Shown: in pieces, positions 24,776-31,872 of the stretch
Position numbering within the stretch: position 1 is the stretch's first letter
How the letters are laid out: each line of letters starts with the position of its first letter
Source: Neorhizobium populisoli
GTDB lineage: Bacteria > Pseudomonadota > Alphaproteobacteria > Rhizobiales > Rhizobiaceae
Length of the DNA: 64,000 nt
Assembly: GCF_019430945.1 (NCBI RefSeq)
Contig: NZ_JAHYCB010000006.1
Coordinates: 1-64,000, forward strand
Reading direction: 5' to 3'
The notes under the pieces: generated by a model
What the model was told of the DNA's origin: nothing
Database searches by the model: none
The model's input: the letters and a program-made list of their open reading frames with translations, nothing else
Translations under genes and position numbers: made by a program

Positions 24776-25696
24776 CTATGTCCGGTTGAGGAAGTCGCGG
24801 ATCAGTCCGGAAATCTCTTCCGGCTTATCCTCGAAGCAGTAGTGTCCTGCATCGGGCAAGATTTCGATCGGGGCCTCGGGAAAGAGTTCTGCAAAGAGTG
24901 GCAGGAAGTGTTCCGCGTGAAGTGTCCGGTCCGCCCCGCCCCATATCGCCAAGGCAGGCTTTCCACGGATTTCGCGAATGGCTGCGGCATCGGGCACCTC
25001 AAACCGATGTGTGCCGTTTGCAAATCCCTTCGCCCAGCCGATCGCTCCGAGGCAATCGATCGGCGTTGCAAACGGTGCACCATAGGCGTCGATGAAACTA
25101 TCGTTGATGATCGCATTGTTCTCGAAGCCGTTCAGTTTCAGCGTGCTCAGGATATTGTAGCCGAGCTGCTCGAGAACGGTCTCGAGAGTGCCCTCGCCTT
25201 CAGCTTTGAGAATCCACTGAAACCACGGCGAGATTGCCGTATTTGCCTTGGCGCGATCGAACATGCCCGCCTGGCCGAACGGCGTGGGTCCATTCGCCGG
25301 GATGACGCGGCGGATACGGTCAGGGTAACGGGCGGCGATCCCCATCCCCACCGGCCCGCCAAAATCGTGCATGACAAGCGTAATATCACGCAGATCGAGC
25401 TCCAGAATAAACCTCTCCAGATTGTCGATGTGATCATGGAGCCAATAGCTGCGGTTCGAAGGGGTCTCGCTTTTACCGAATCCCATGTGATCCGGAACGA
25501 TCACCCGATGCGTGGGGCGGAGCGTGGCAATCAGGTGGCGGAATAGATAGCCCCATGTCGGTTCGCCATGCAGGCAAAGAACAACCTCGCCGTCACGCGG
25601 CCCCTCATCGACATAGTGCATTTGAAATCCTGCAGCCGCGGTGAACTGCGGAGCAAAGGGGAAAGTCCCCGAGAAATTGGCATTGGCATGAATCAC
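24776..25696 (-). CDS. Haloalkane dehalogenase-like alpha/beta hydrolase
   Basis: This 306-residue protein resembles haloalkane dehalogenases. The oxyanion region is LCLHGEPTWGYLFRHLI, which is also seen in DhlA-type enzymes. The nucleophile elbow is LVMHDFGGPVGMGIA, with aspartate in place of the serine of esterases. The late acid may lie in AIWGGADRTL and the histidine in PDAGHYCFED. The residue after the nucleophile is Phe and not the halide-binding Trp, so dehalogenase activity is uncertain; other Asp-nucleophile hydrolases remain possible. It is divergent from an HxlR-type regulator, which probably controls it. Confidence 0.8.
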   Translation of the reverse strand: MIHANANFSGTFPFAPQFTAAAGFQMHYVDEGPRDGEVVLCLHGEPTWGYLFRHLIATLRPTHRVIVPDHMGFGKSETPSNRSYWLHDHIDNLERFILELDLRDITLVMHDFGGPVGMGIAARYPDRIRRVIPANGPTPFGQAGMFDRAKANTAISPWFQWILKAEGEGTLETVLEQLGYNILSTLKLNGFENNAIINDSFIDAYGAPFATPIDCLGAIGWAKGFANGTHRFEVPDAAAIREIRGKPALAIWGGADRTLHAEHFLPLFAELFPEAPIEILPDAGHYCFEDKPEEISGLIRDFLNRT

Positions 25697-25710
25697 AATC
25701 GTTCTCCAGA

Positions 25711-25768
25711 TGTGGTTTTAATTTGCAACCGCACGGTTGATAGCTCTTGTGGTTTTAATTTGCAACCG
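25711..25768. promoter_or_regulatory. Tandem direct repeat, operator-like, between the hydrolase and HxlR genes
   Basis: A 21-bp sequence occurs twice (25711-25731 and 25748-25768), 37 bp start to start. The core GGTTTTAATTTGCAACC is itself an imperfect palindrome (GGTT at one end, AACC at the other). The repeats fill the short region between the divergent genes, where an HxlR dimer would be expected to bind. On the reverse strand each copy also carries TTGCAA, which could act as a -35. Confidence 0.7.
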
Positions 25769-25845
25769 ATATATGATCGAAGGGCCGGTCGAGACGCTTA
25801 CGCACACTCCGCCGGATCGAGATGTCCGATGAAAGCGGGTTCGCC

Positions 25846-26295
25846 ATGGCCAAGAGAGTTAGTCACCAAAAGTCCCTTTGCGGTGTGGCCAGACCACTGG
25901 ACGCGATCGGCGACTGGTGGTCGCTGTTGATTATCCGCGATGCATTCGATGGATTGAGCCGCTTCGGAGAATTTCAGAAGAGCTTGGGCCTGGCGAAGAA
26001 CATCCTGTCAGCGCGACTTCGCAATCTGGTATCGCATGGGATCATGGAGACCATCCCGGCGTCCGACGGCGGCCCCTATCAGGAATACGTCCTCACCGCG
26101 AAGGGGCGCAGCCTCTTCCCGGTTCTCGTAGCACTTCGCCAATGGGGAGAGGAATTCTTCTTCGAACCCGACGAACCGCATGTGATGCTGGTGGATAAGC
26201 TCAATGGAATTCCGGTAAAACGCCTGCAGCTTCACGCCGAAGATGGCCGTGTTGTCGATTCAACCGATACCATAATCAGGTTTCCGGTGATCTAA
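25846..26295 (+). CDS. HxlR-family transcriptional regulator
   Basis: This protein has 149 residues from ATG 25846 (ATG 25822 would add eight). The winged helix-turn-helix follows the HxlR pattern: CGVARPLDAIGDWWSLLIIRDAFDGLSRFGEFQKSLGLAKNILSARLRNLVSHGIMETIP... YVLTAKGRSLFPVLVALRQWGEEFF. A single cysteine, CGVARPL near residue 12, lies where family members carry a redox-sensing Cys. It probably regulates the divergent hydrolase through the tandem repeats at 25711-25768. A C-terminal extension of about 35 residues follows the core. Confidence 0.88.
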   Translation: MAKRVSHQKSLCGVARPLDAIGDWWSLLIIRDAFDGLSRFGEFQKSLGLAKNILSARLRNLVSHGIMETIPASDGGPYQEYVLTAKGRSLFPVLVALRQWGEEFFFEPDEPHVMLVDKLNGIPVKRLQLHAEDGRVVDSTDTIIRFPVI

Positions 26296-26369
26296 AGCGA
26301 TCGATCGAAACGGAAGCGACATGATCTGACAGAAGCGACGTGTCGTTGATTTTGAGGTTTTGAAGAAGC

Positions 26370-26443
26370 TGGAGCGGGTGAAGGGAATCGAACCCTCGTA
26401 TTCAGCTTGGGAAGCTGCTGCTCTACCATTGAGCTACACCCGC
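26370..26443 (-). tRNA. tRNA-Gly (anticodon CCC)
   Basis: This is a 74-nt tRNA encoded on the reverse strand. The acceptor stem is GCGGGTG/CACCCGC with discriminator T, and CCA is encoded. The D-loop is TAGCTCAATGGTAGAGC, the anticodon loop TT-CCC-AA, and the T-arm GAGGGTTCGATTCCCTTC. Its length and sequence closely match the known bacterial tRNA-Gly(CCC). Any ORF across it is spurious. Confidence 0.97.
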
Positions 26444-26512
26444 GCGATGGCGCCAGACTTCCAACAGAAGCGGCCGGCTGTCAAGACTATCTCCTTGGCC
26501 GGCCATCTCTCG

Positions 26513-27604
26513 TCAGACGCGAAAATGCTTCGAGAGCTTCAGGCCCTGGGCCTGGTAGTTGGAGCCGACACCGGAGCCGTAGAGGCCTTCGGGGTGTTCC
26601 ATCATGTGCTCGTAGACCAAGCGTCCGACGATCTGGCCGTCTTCGAGGATGAAGGGGACTTCGTGGCTGCGAACTTCAAGCACGGCACGGCTGCCGCGGC
26701 CGCCGGCGGCTTCGTGGCCGAAGCCGGGGTCGAAGAAGCCGGCGTAGTGAACGCGGAATTCGCCGACCAGCGGGTCGAAGGGGGTCATCTCGGCTGCGTA
26801 AAGCGGCGGCACGTGGACGGCCTCGCGGGAGACGAGGATGTAGAACTCGTCCGGATCAAGGATCAGTTCGTTGCGGCCGCGACTGTAAAGCGGCTCCCAG
26901 AAATCGAAGAGATCGTGCTGCGCCTTCTTGTCGACATCGACGACCGCCGTGTGGTGTTTGCCGCGATAACCGATCAGGCCTTCCTTGTCGCCCGACAAGT
27001 CGATGGACAGCGCGATGCCGCCACCGGAAACATTCGGGTTCGAGGCCGCAACCAGCGTCTCGTCATTGTGGAGTTGCTGCAGTTCCGGCTCGCCGAGCAG
27101 CGCATTGCCGATGCGGAAGCGGATCTGCGACAGGCGCGAGCCGCGGCGCACGACGATCGGAAAGGTACGCGGCGAGATTTCGAGATAGAGCGGTCCGGAA
27201 TAACCGGCCGGGATCTTGTCGAATTCCTGGGCGTAATCGGTGATGACGCGCGTGAAGATATCGAGGCGTCCGGTCGAGCTTTTCGGATTGGCGGAGGCCG
27301 ACATGCCGGTCGGCAGGTCAAGCTTTTCCATCAGCGGCACGATATAGACGCAGCCGGTCTCCAGCACCGCGCCTTCCGACAGGTCGATGACGTGCAGCTT
27401 CAGCCGGTCGAGCTTGTCGGAAACGAGATGGTTCGGCCCCGGCATGAAGCTTGCGCGCACGCGAAAAGCCTTGGCACTGAGCCTCAGATCCAAGCTTGCC
27501 GGCTGTATCTGGTCGCGGTCCAGCTCCTTCTCGGAGGAGAGCCTGCCACTGTCGAAAAGCGCCGCGATTGCGCGGTCCGCCAGAATTCCTGTTTCGCGAG
27601 CCAT
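26513..27604 (-). CDS. 2'-deoxycytidine 5'-triphosphate deaminase (tandem DCD form)
   Basis: This protein has 363 residues from ATG 27604 (an ATG one codon earlier and a longer frame exist). It contains two related beta-rich halves. The first has ASANPKSSTGRLDIFTRVITD, ending with IPAGYSGPLYLEISPR and SRLSQIRF. The second has YAGFFDPGFGHEA...AVLEVRSHEVPFILEDGQIVGRLVYE. The length is roughly twice that of E. coli Dcd (~193 residues), typical of the DCD family of rhizobia. It should deaminate dCTP to dUTP for thymidylate synthesis. It sits between tRNA-Gly and the metZ riboswitch, transcribed away from metZ. Confidence 0.85.
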   Translation of the reverse strand: MARETGILADRAIAALFDSGRLSSEKELDRDQIQPASLDLRLSAKAFRVRASFMPGPNHLVSDKLDRLKLHVIDLSEGAVLETGCVYIVPLMEKLDLPTGMSASANPKSSTGRLDIFTRVITDYAQEFDKIPAGYSGPLYLEISPRTFPIVVRRGSRLSQIRFRIGNALLGEPELQQLHNDETLVAASNPNVSGGGIALSIDLSGDKEGLIGYRGKHHTAVVDVDKKAQHDLFDFWEPLYSRGRNELILDPDEFYILVSREAVHVPPLYAAEMTPFDPLVGEFRVHYAGFFDPGFGHEAAGGRGSRAVLEVRSHEVPFILEDGQIVGRLVYEHMMEHPEGLYGSGVGSNYQAQGLKLSKHFRV

Positions 27605-27685
27605 CATGTCTCTTTCATTGTTGAAGGGACAAAACCAAAAGCGGGGCATTGACGCAAGTCGCGCTCAAGCGTATGCCAATCTTAT

Positions 27686-27746
27686 CCCGTGGTGATTTGG
27701 CCGGTCGGCTTGCAGCCACGTTAAATAAGTGGCTAAAAAGACCGGG
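27686..27746 (+). promoter_or_regulatory. SAM-II riboswitch aptamer upstream of metZ
   Basis: The leader contains CGTGGTGATTTGG at 27688, a loop block CCGGTCGGCTTGCAG, CCACG (27716-27720, closing helix P1 with CGTGG 27688-27692), then TTAAATAAGTGGCTAAAAAG and GACCGG (27740-27745). This closely follows the alphaproteobacterial SAM-II consensus, in which an H-type pseudoknot binds S-adenosylmethionine. CCGGTC (27701-27706) can pair with GACCGG (27740-27745) to extend the pseudoknot. The downstream gene metZ is a methionine-synthesis gene, as expected. SAM should reduce metZ expression. Confidence 0.93.
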
Positions 27747-27781
27747 TGCGAAACCGGTCTGCTATTGCGACCGGTTTTTTT
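27739..27781 (+). terminator. Intrinsic terminator/antiterminator module of the SAM-II riboswitch
   Basis: AACCGGTC (27752-27759) and GACCGGTT (27769-27776) form an 8-bp stem with a 9-nt loop, followed by a T-run to 27781. An alternative 7-bp hairpin, AGACCGG (27739-27745) with CCGGTCT (27754-27760), would destroy that stem. Because GACCGG is also the 3' pseudoknot strand of the aptamer, ligand binding should free the terminator to form. Confidence 0.75.
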
Positions 27782-27801
27782 GTTCTGAATGGGGAACACG
27801 C

Positions 27802-28986
27802 ATGACTAAGAATTGGCGCCCGGCAACCCAGCTCGTACATGGCGGCACGTTGCGCTCGCAATATGGCGAAATGTCCGAAGCGATCTACCTGACGCAAGGG
27901 TTCGTCTACGAGAATTCCGAAGCTGCCGAAGCGCGCTTCAAGGGCGAGACGGAAGGTTTCATCTACGCCCGCTATGGCAGCCCCACCAATGACATGTTCG
28001 AAAAGCGCATGTGCATGCTGGAAGGCGCCGAAGACGCCCGCGCCACGGCATCGGGCATGGCCGCCGTTACCGCCGCCATCCTCTGCCAGCTGAAGGCCGG
28101 CGACCATATCGTTGCGGCCCGCGCCCTGTTCGGCTCCTGCCGCTGGGTGGTCGAGACGCTCGCTCCGAAATACGGCATCGACTGCACACTGATCGACGGC
28201 CGCGACCTTGCCAATTGGGAAAAGGCGATCACGCCGAAGACCAAGGTGTTCTTCCTGGAAAGCCCGACCAACCCGACGCTGGAAGTGGTCGATATTGCCG
28301 GCGTCGCCAAGCTCGCCAACCAGATCGGCGCCAAGGTCGTAGTCGATAACGTCTTCGCCACCCCGCTCTTCCAGAAGCCGCTGGAACTCGGCGCGCATAT
28401 CGTCGTCTATTCCGCCACCAAGCATATCGACGGCCAAGGCCGCTGCCTCGGCGGCGTGGTGCTGTCCGACAAGGCCTGGATCGACGAGAACCTGCACGAC
28501 TATTTCCGCCATACCGGCCCCGCCATGTCGCCGTTCAACGCCTGGACGCTCCTGAAGGGCGTCGAGACGCTGCCGCTGCGCGTCAAACAGCAGACGGCCA
28601 ATGCCGCCAAGGTCGCCGACTTCCTGGCCGACCAGAAGCAGGTCGCCAAGGTGATCTATCCGGGCCGCAAGGACCATCCGCAGGCGGATATCATCGCCCG
28701 GCAGATGACGGGCGGCTCGACGCTGATCTGCTTTGAGCTGAAGGGCGGCAAGGAAGCGGCCTTCAAGCTGCAGAATGCGCTCGATATCGTCACCATCTCC
28801 AACAACCTTGGCGACACGCGCAGCCTGATCACCCATCCGGCCACGACGACGCACAAGAACCTGTCGGACGAGGCCCGCGCGGAACTCGGCATCACGCCCG
28901 GCACCGTGCGTCTTTCGGCCGGTATCGAGGACACGGACGATCTCCTGGAAGATTTCGCCAAGGCGCTGGCCGCCGTCGGCGTATAA
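27802..28986 (+). CDS. metZ: O-succinylhomoserine sulfhydrylase
   Basis: This 394-residue PLP enzyme makes homocysteine directly from O-succinylhomoserine and sulfide. Cys/Met-metabolism PLP family motifs are FIYARYGSPTNDMFEKRMCMLEGAEDARATASGMAA, FFLESPTNPTLEVVDI, VVDNVFATP, the PLP lysine in YSATKHIDGQGR, and SLGG-like TISNNLGDTRSLITHPATTTH. The start at 27802 is selected because the riboswitch and terminator lie immediately before it; the upstream frame to 27649 runs through the aptamer. Regulation by SAM-II is the main feature. Confidence 0.94.
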   Translation: MTKNWRPATQLVHGGTLRSQYGEMSEAIYLTQGFVYENSEAAEARFKGETEGFIYARYGSPTNDMFEKRMCMLEGAEDARATASGMAAVTAAILCQLKAGDHIVAARALFGSCRWVVETLAPKYGIDCTLIDGRDLANWEKAITPKTKVFFLESPTNPTLEVVDIAGVAKLANQIGAKVVVDNVFATPLFQKPLELGAHIVVYSATKHIDGQGRCLGGVVLSDKAWIDENLHDYFRHTGPAMSPFNAWTLLKGVETLPLRVKQQTANAAKVADFLADQKQVAKVIYPGRKDHPQADIIARQMTGGSTLICFELKGGKEAAFKLQNALDIVTISNNLGDTRSLITHPATTTHKNLSDEARAELGITPGTVRLSAGIEDTDDLLEDFAKALAAVGV

Positions 28987-29159
28987 TTTCGGCGGTCGGC
29001 CGTATGACTGAGAAATGATGAATCCTTGCGGAAGGATTTACCATTTCAGTTATCCCTAACTTCAAGAAGTGCTCACGCCTGGTTGTTCAAGTCGCGAGAT
29101 TTCTTGACGTTTCCGCTCCCACGTACAATATCGGATACCTGAGTATCGTGAGGGGCAGT

Positions 29160-29552
29160 ATGTACCGCGCCCGGACAAGAGACATCGAAGTGGCTGTCGA
29201 GCCCTTTTATCTGGAGGAGCAATCCAGTCCGGAAGACAGCCGCTATGTCTGGGGTTATCGTATCGTCATCGAAAACCATTCGCTGCTGACGGTGAAGCTC
29301 GTGCATCGCTACTGGCACATTACCGATCAGAATGGTCTCGTCGACGAAGTCGACGGCCCCGGTGTCGTCGGCGATCAGCCTCGGCTCGAGCCGGGTGACA
29401 GCTACGAATATTCATCCGGCTGCCCGCTGGACACGCCTTCCGGCATGATGTTCGGCCATTACGACATGCAGACCGATGAAGGTGAGACCTTCAAGGTAAC
29501 GATCCCGGCCTTTTCGCTGGACAGCCCCGGCCTGATGCGCGTCCTCAACTGA
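29160..29552 (+). CDS. apaG: ApaG protein (Co2+/Mg2+ efflux-associated)
   Basis: This 130-residue protein starts at ATG 29160 after GAGGGG. It shows the full ApaG signature: [91 protein letters not shown]. It has an Ig-like beta-sandwich fold and is a cytosolic protein of incompletely understood role. In rhizobia it often lies near met genes, as here behind metZ (173 bp gap). Confidence 0.95.
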   Translation: MYRARTRDIEVAVEPFYLEEQSSPEDSRYVWGYRIVIENHSLLTVKLVHRYWHITDQNGLVDEVDGPGVVGDQPRLEPGDSYEYSSGCPLDTPSGMMFGHYDMQTDEGETFKVTIPAFSLDSPGLMRVLN

Positions 29553-29696
29553 CGCTCCTCTCATCAACTCCTCCCTTGGTCATCTGATCATTTCTGAAAA
29601 TCTGAGCTGCGTTTCGTTCGACGCAAGCTTCCAGCACGCTTGCGTCGATATTCCCGATGGGGTTGAGCAGGCGTTGCAGTTGATCAAGGGATTTGA

Positions 29697-31079
29697 ATGA
29701 CAACGAGTGATAAGGGTGAGGCCGCGGGTCTTGTCGGGCGGTCTCTGAACGAAGCGATGCATTTCCATGCTATGGGAGATCTGGATCGCGCCGAAAAACA
29801 ATATGTTCAGGTTCTGTCGAAAGAGTACCGCACCACGGACATCCTGCCGCTTCTGGCAAGCGTCGTGGCCAAGCGGGGCGATGCGGAAGCCGCCATCTAC
29901 TACTGGGACAAGCTGCTCGCCATCGATCCCCGGCATCTGACCGGCTATCTCGAAAAGGCAAATCTGCTGCGCGGCATGGGCAAGACGGCGGAAGCCATCA
30001 CCTGCTACGAGATCGCGCGCACGATCGCGCCGGAAAACCCGCTGATCCGCAACAATCTCGCCGTCACGATGGCGGAATTCGGCCGCAAGGACGACGCGCT
30101 GCAGGAATTCAACCACGTGCTGCGGCTGCAGCCGGGCAATATCAACGCGTATCACCAGATGCGCCGGCTTTCGACCTCGATCGTGCCCTTCTGGCATGTG
30201 GCGATGATGAATGACGTCTCACGCAACGACGCCTTCGAAGCCGCCATCCTGAAGGCGATCGAAATGCGCGGCAAGGATGCCCAGATTCTCGATATCGGCT
30301 CCGGCAGCGGCCTTCTGTCGATGATGGCGGCCCGTGCCGGCGCCACCAATGTCGTCACCTGCGAAAGCGTGCCGGTGATCGCCCGCATGGCGGAAGCCAT
30401 CGTCGCAGACAATGGTTACTCCGAACAGGTGAAGGTGGTGTCGAAACCTTCGACGGGTCTTTCCGTCGGCAAGGAGCTCTCTGCCAAGGCGGAAATCCTG
30501 GTCTCCGAGATCCTGTCGAGCGACCTTCTGGCCGAGCATGTGCTCAGCACGTTCGAGGATGCGCAGAGCCGGCTTTTGACCGACGATGCGATCGTCATCC
30601 CCCAGCGTGCCGCCGCCATCGGCTGCCTCGTCTCCAGCCAGACGCTGACCGACTACAGCCATGTGAAAACTGTTTCCGGCTTCAACGTTCAACGCTTCAA
30701 CGGCCTCGCCCCGATGGCTCTGCCGATCCACGGCACGATGAGCGACTGGACGCGCCTCTCCGACGACTTCGAGATCACTTCGGTCGATCTCACCCGCAAG
30801 ACCTTCGAGGCCGAACTGCGACAGGTGGCGATCCCGGTCACGACCAGCGGCACGGTCGTCGGCGTTGTGCAGTGGATGCATGTCGACCTGCTCGACGACA
30901 TCACCTTCGCCAACCACCCGGACGATTATCACGACGGCGGCTGGCTGCAGATCCTGCACCCCTTCCCCGAGCCGATTGCGGTAGAAGCTGGCTCAAGCCT
31001 TAATCTGCTGGTCGGCCACGACAAGAAGAGCCTGATCGTGCTTCCGGGACCGCAAAAGCGGGCGGCGTCAAAGAACTGA
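29697..31079 (+). CDS. TPR-PRMT protein: arginine N-methyltransferase-like (PRMT9-like)
   Basis: This is a 460-residue protein. The N-terminus (about 15-150) is a TPR array (LNEAMHFHAMGDLDRAEKQYVQVLSKEY; AAIYYWDKLLAIDPRHLTGYLEKANLLRGMGKTAEAI). From about 165 it carries a methyltransferase with protein-arginine methyltransferase hallmarks: WHVAMMNDVSRNDAFEAAI, motif I ILDIGSGSGLLS (197-208), post-I E223 in TCESVP, a double-E loop SEILSSDLLAE (E271, E280), and a later GGWLQILHPFPEP segment resembling the PRMT THW/HWxQ region. This order (TPR then PRMT) mirrors eukaryotic PRMT9. Arginine methylation in the cytosol is the inference; no partner is adjacent. Confidence 0.75.
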   Translation: MTTSDKGEAAGLVGRSLNEAMHFHAMGDLDRAEKQYVQVLSKEYRTTDILPLLASVVAKRGDAEAAIYYWDKLLAIDPRHLTGYLEKANLLRGMGKTAEAITCYEIARTIAPENPLIRNNLAVTMAEFGRKDDALQEFNHVLRLQPGNINAYHQMRRLSTSIVPFWHVAMMNDVSRNDAFEAAILKAIEMRGKDAQILDIGSGSGLLSMMAARAGATNVVTCESVPVIARMAEAIVADNGYSEQVKVVSKPSTGLSVGKELSAKAEILVSEILSSDLLAEHVLSTFEDAQSRLLTDDAIVIPQRAAAIGCLVSSQTLTDYSHVKTVSGFNVQRFNGLAPMALPIHGTMSDWTRLSDDFEITSVDLTRKTFEAELRQVAIPVTTSGTVVGVVQWMHVDLLDDITFANHPDDYHDGGWLQILHPFPEPIAVEAGSSLNLLVGHDKKSLIVLPGPQKRAASKN

Positions 31080-31091
31080 TGACAATGAGAG

Positions 31092-31113
31092 CGGCGGGAA
31101 AATCCCGCCGTTT
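31092..31113 (+). terminator. Intrinsic terminator after the TPR-PRMT gene
   Basis: CGGCGGGA (31092-31099) and TCCCGCCG (31103-31110) form an 8-bp stem with loop AAA, followed by TTT. It lies 12 bp after the stop and overlaps the end of the converging ankyrin gene. Confidence 0.7.
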
Positions 31114-31814
31114 CATTCCTGCGCCGGTAGATTCTCCAAGAGGGCCATCGCATCCCGGCGCCACTCAACTTTCGCATGATCGGCCGCCGTTTGTTCCTTC
31201 TTATCTCTAAGGCCCGGGTCCGCGCCATGCTTCAACAGGCTTATTACAGTAGCTGTGGAGCCATATCCTGCAGCCATCATCAGCGCCGTCTCACTTTTCT
31301 GGTTCTGAAGGTTAGGGTCGGCGCCATGTTTCAGCAGGTTTTCAACGATCGCCATATTCGCGAATCGAACCGCAACCATGAGCGCCGTCTCGCCGGTCTG
31401 AGTCTGACGATTGGGATCCACTCCTTTTGCCAGAAGGAATTCCACGTTGGTTTCGGAACCTTCACCGACAGCCAGCATCAGCAAAGTGTAACCTGATCCG
31501 GTTTCCTGATGCACATCTGCGCCGTGACTGAAAAGAATTTGTCCGAGCGCAGGATCAGCGAACGGTTTTTGGCATCCGGTATTGTCGAAATACTGAAAAA
31601 GCGAAAGTCCATCAAACGACCAGCCCGGCATTCTTGCATTGATGTCCGCCCCGTGAGCAAGAAGGCGATAGACACCAATCGGATTGCCGGAGCAAACTCC
31701 GGCAGCGACAGATTCTGGAAGAATCCAAGGGCGTGTAAAATTCAGGAAGCCCGCCACCCAAAGACCGACGATAACGATAATCAATCGAATAGAAAATCTA
31801 TAGAGCCGCTTCAT
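31113..31814 (-). CDS. Membrane-anchored ankyrin-repeat protein
   Basis: This protein has 233 residues from ATG 31814 (preceded by GGGGGCGA; 31829 is an alternative start). One N-terminal hydrophobic helix (FSIRLIIVIVGLWVAGFL) anchors or exports it. Ankyrin repeats follow: GVYRLLAHGADINARMPG, GQILFSHGADVHQETGSGYTLLMLAVGEG, NVEFLLAKGVDPNRQTQTGETALMVAVRFANMAIVENLLKHGADPNLQNQ, and VISLLKHGADPGLRDKKEQTAADHA. It is probably a periplasmic or membrane protein-binding scaffold. Partners are unknown. Confidence 0.85.
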   Translation of the reverse strand: MKRLYRFSIRLIIVIVGLWVAGFLNFTRPWILPESVAAGVCSGNPIGVYRLLAHGADINARMPGWSFDGLSLFQYFDNTGCQKPFADPALGQILFSHGADVHQETGSGYTLLMLAVGEGSETNVEFLLAKGVDPNRQTQTGETALMVAVRFANMAIVENLLKHGADPNLQNQKSETALMMAAGYGSTATVISLLKHGADPGLRDKKEQTAADHAKVEWRRDAMALLENLPAQE

Positions 31815-31840
31815 TCGCCCCCACGACATGACAGCCACAG

Positions 31841-31867
31841 AAAAGGCGGGAGAAAACCCCGCCTTTT
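31841..31867 (-). terminator. Intrinsic terminator of hslO
   Basis: On the reverse strand AAAAGGCGGG and CCCGCCTTTT form the stem, with CTTTT beyond it. It sits just after the hslO stop (31873). Confidence 0.75.
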
Positions 31868-31872
31868 GAAAT

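Noticed and set aside
26360-27652. Plus-strand ORF running through tRNA-Gly and the dCTP deaminase
   Set aside because: It begins inside a tRNA gene and is antisense to a well-supported enzyme.
29021-29038. AATCCTT/AAGGATT hairpin as metZ terminator
   Set aside because: AT-rich weak stem and no clear T-run; left unannotated.
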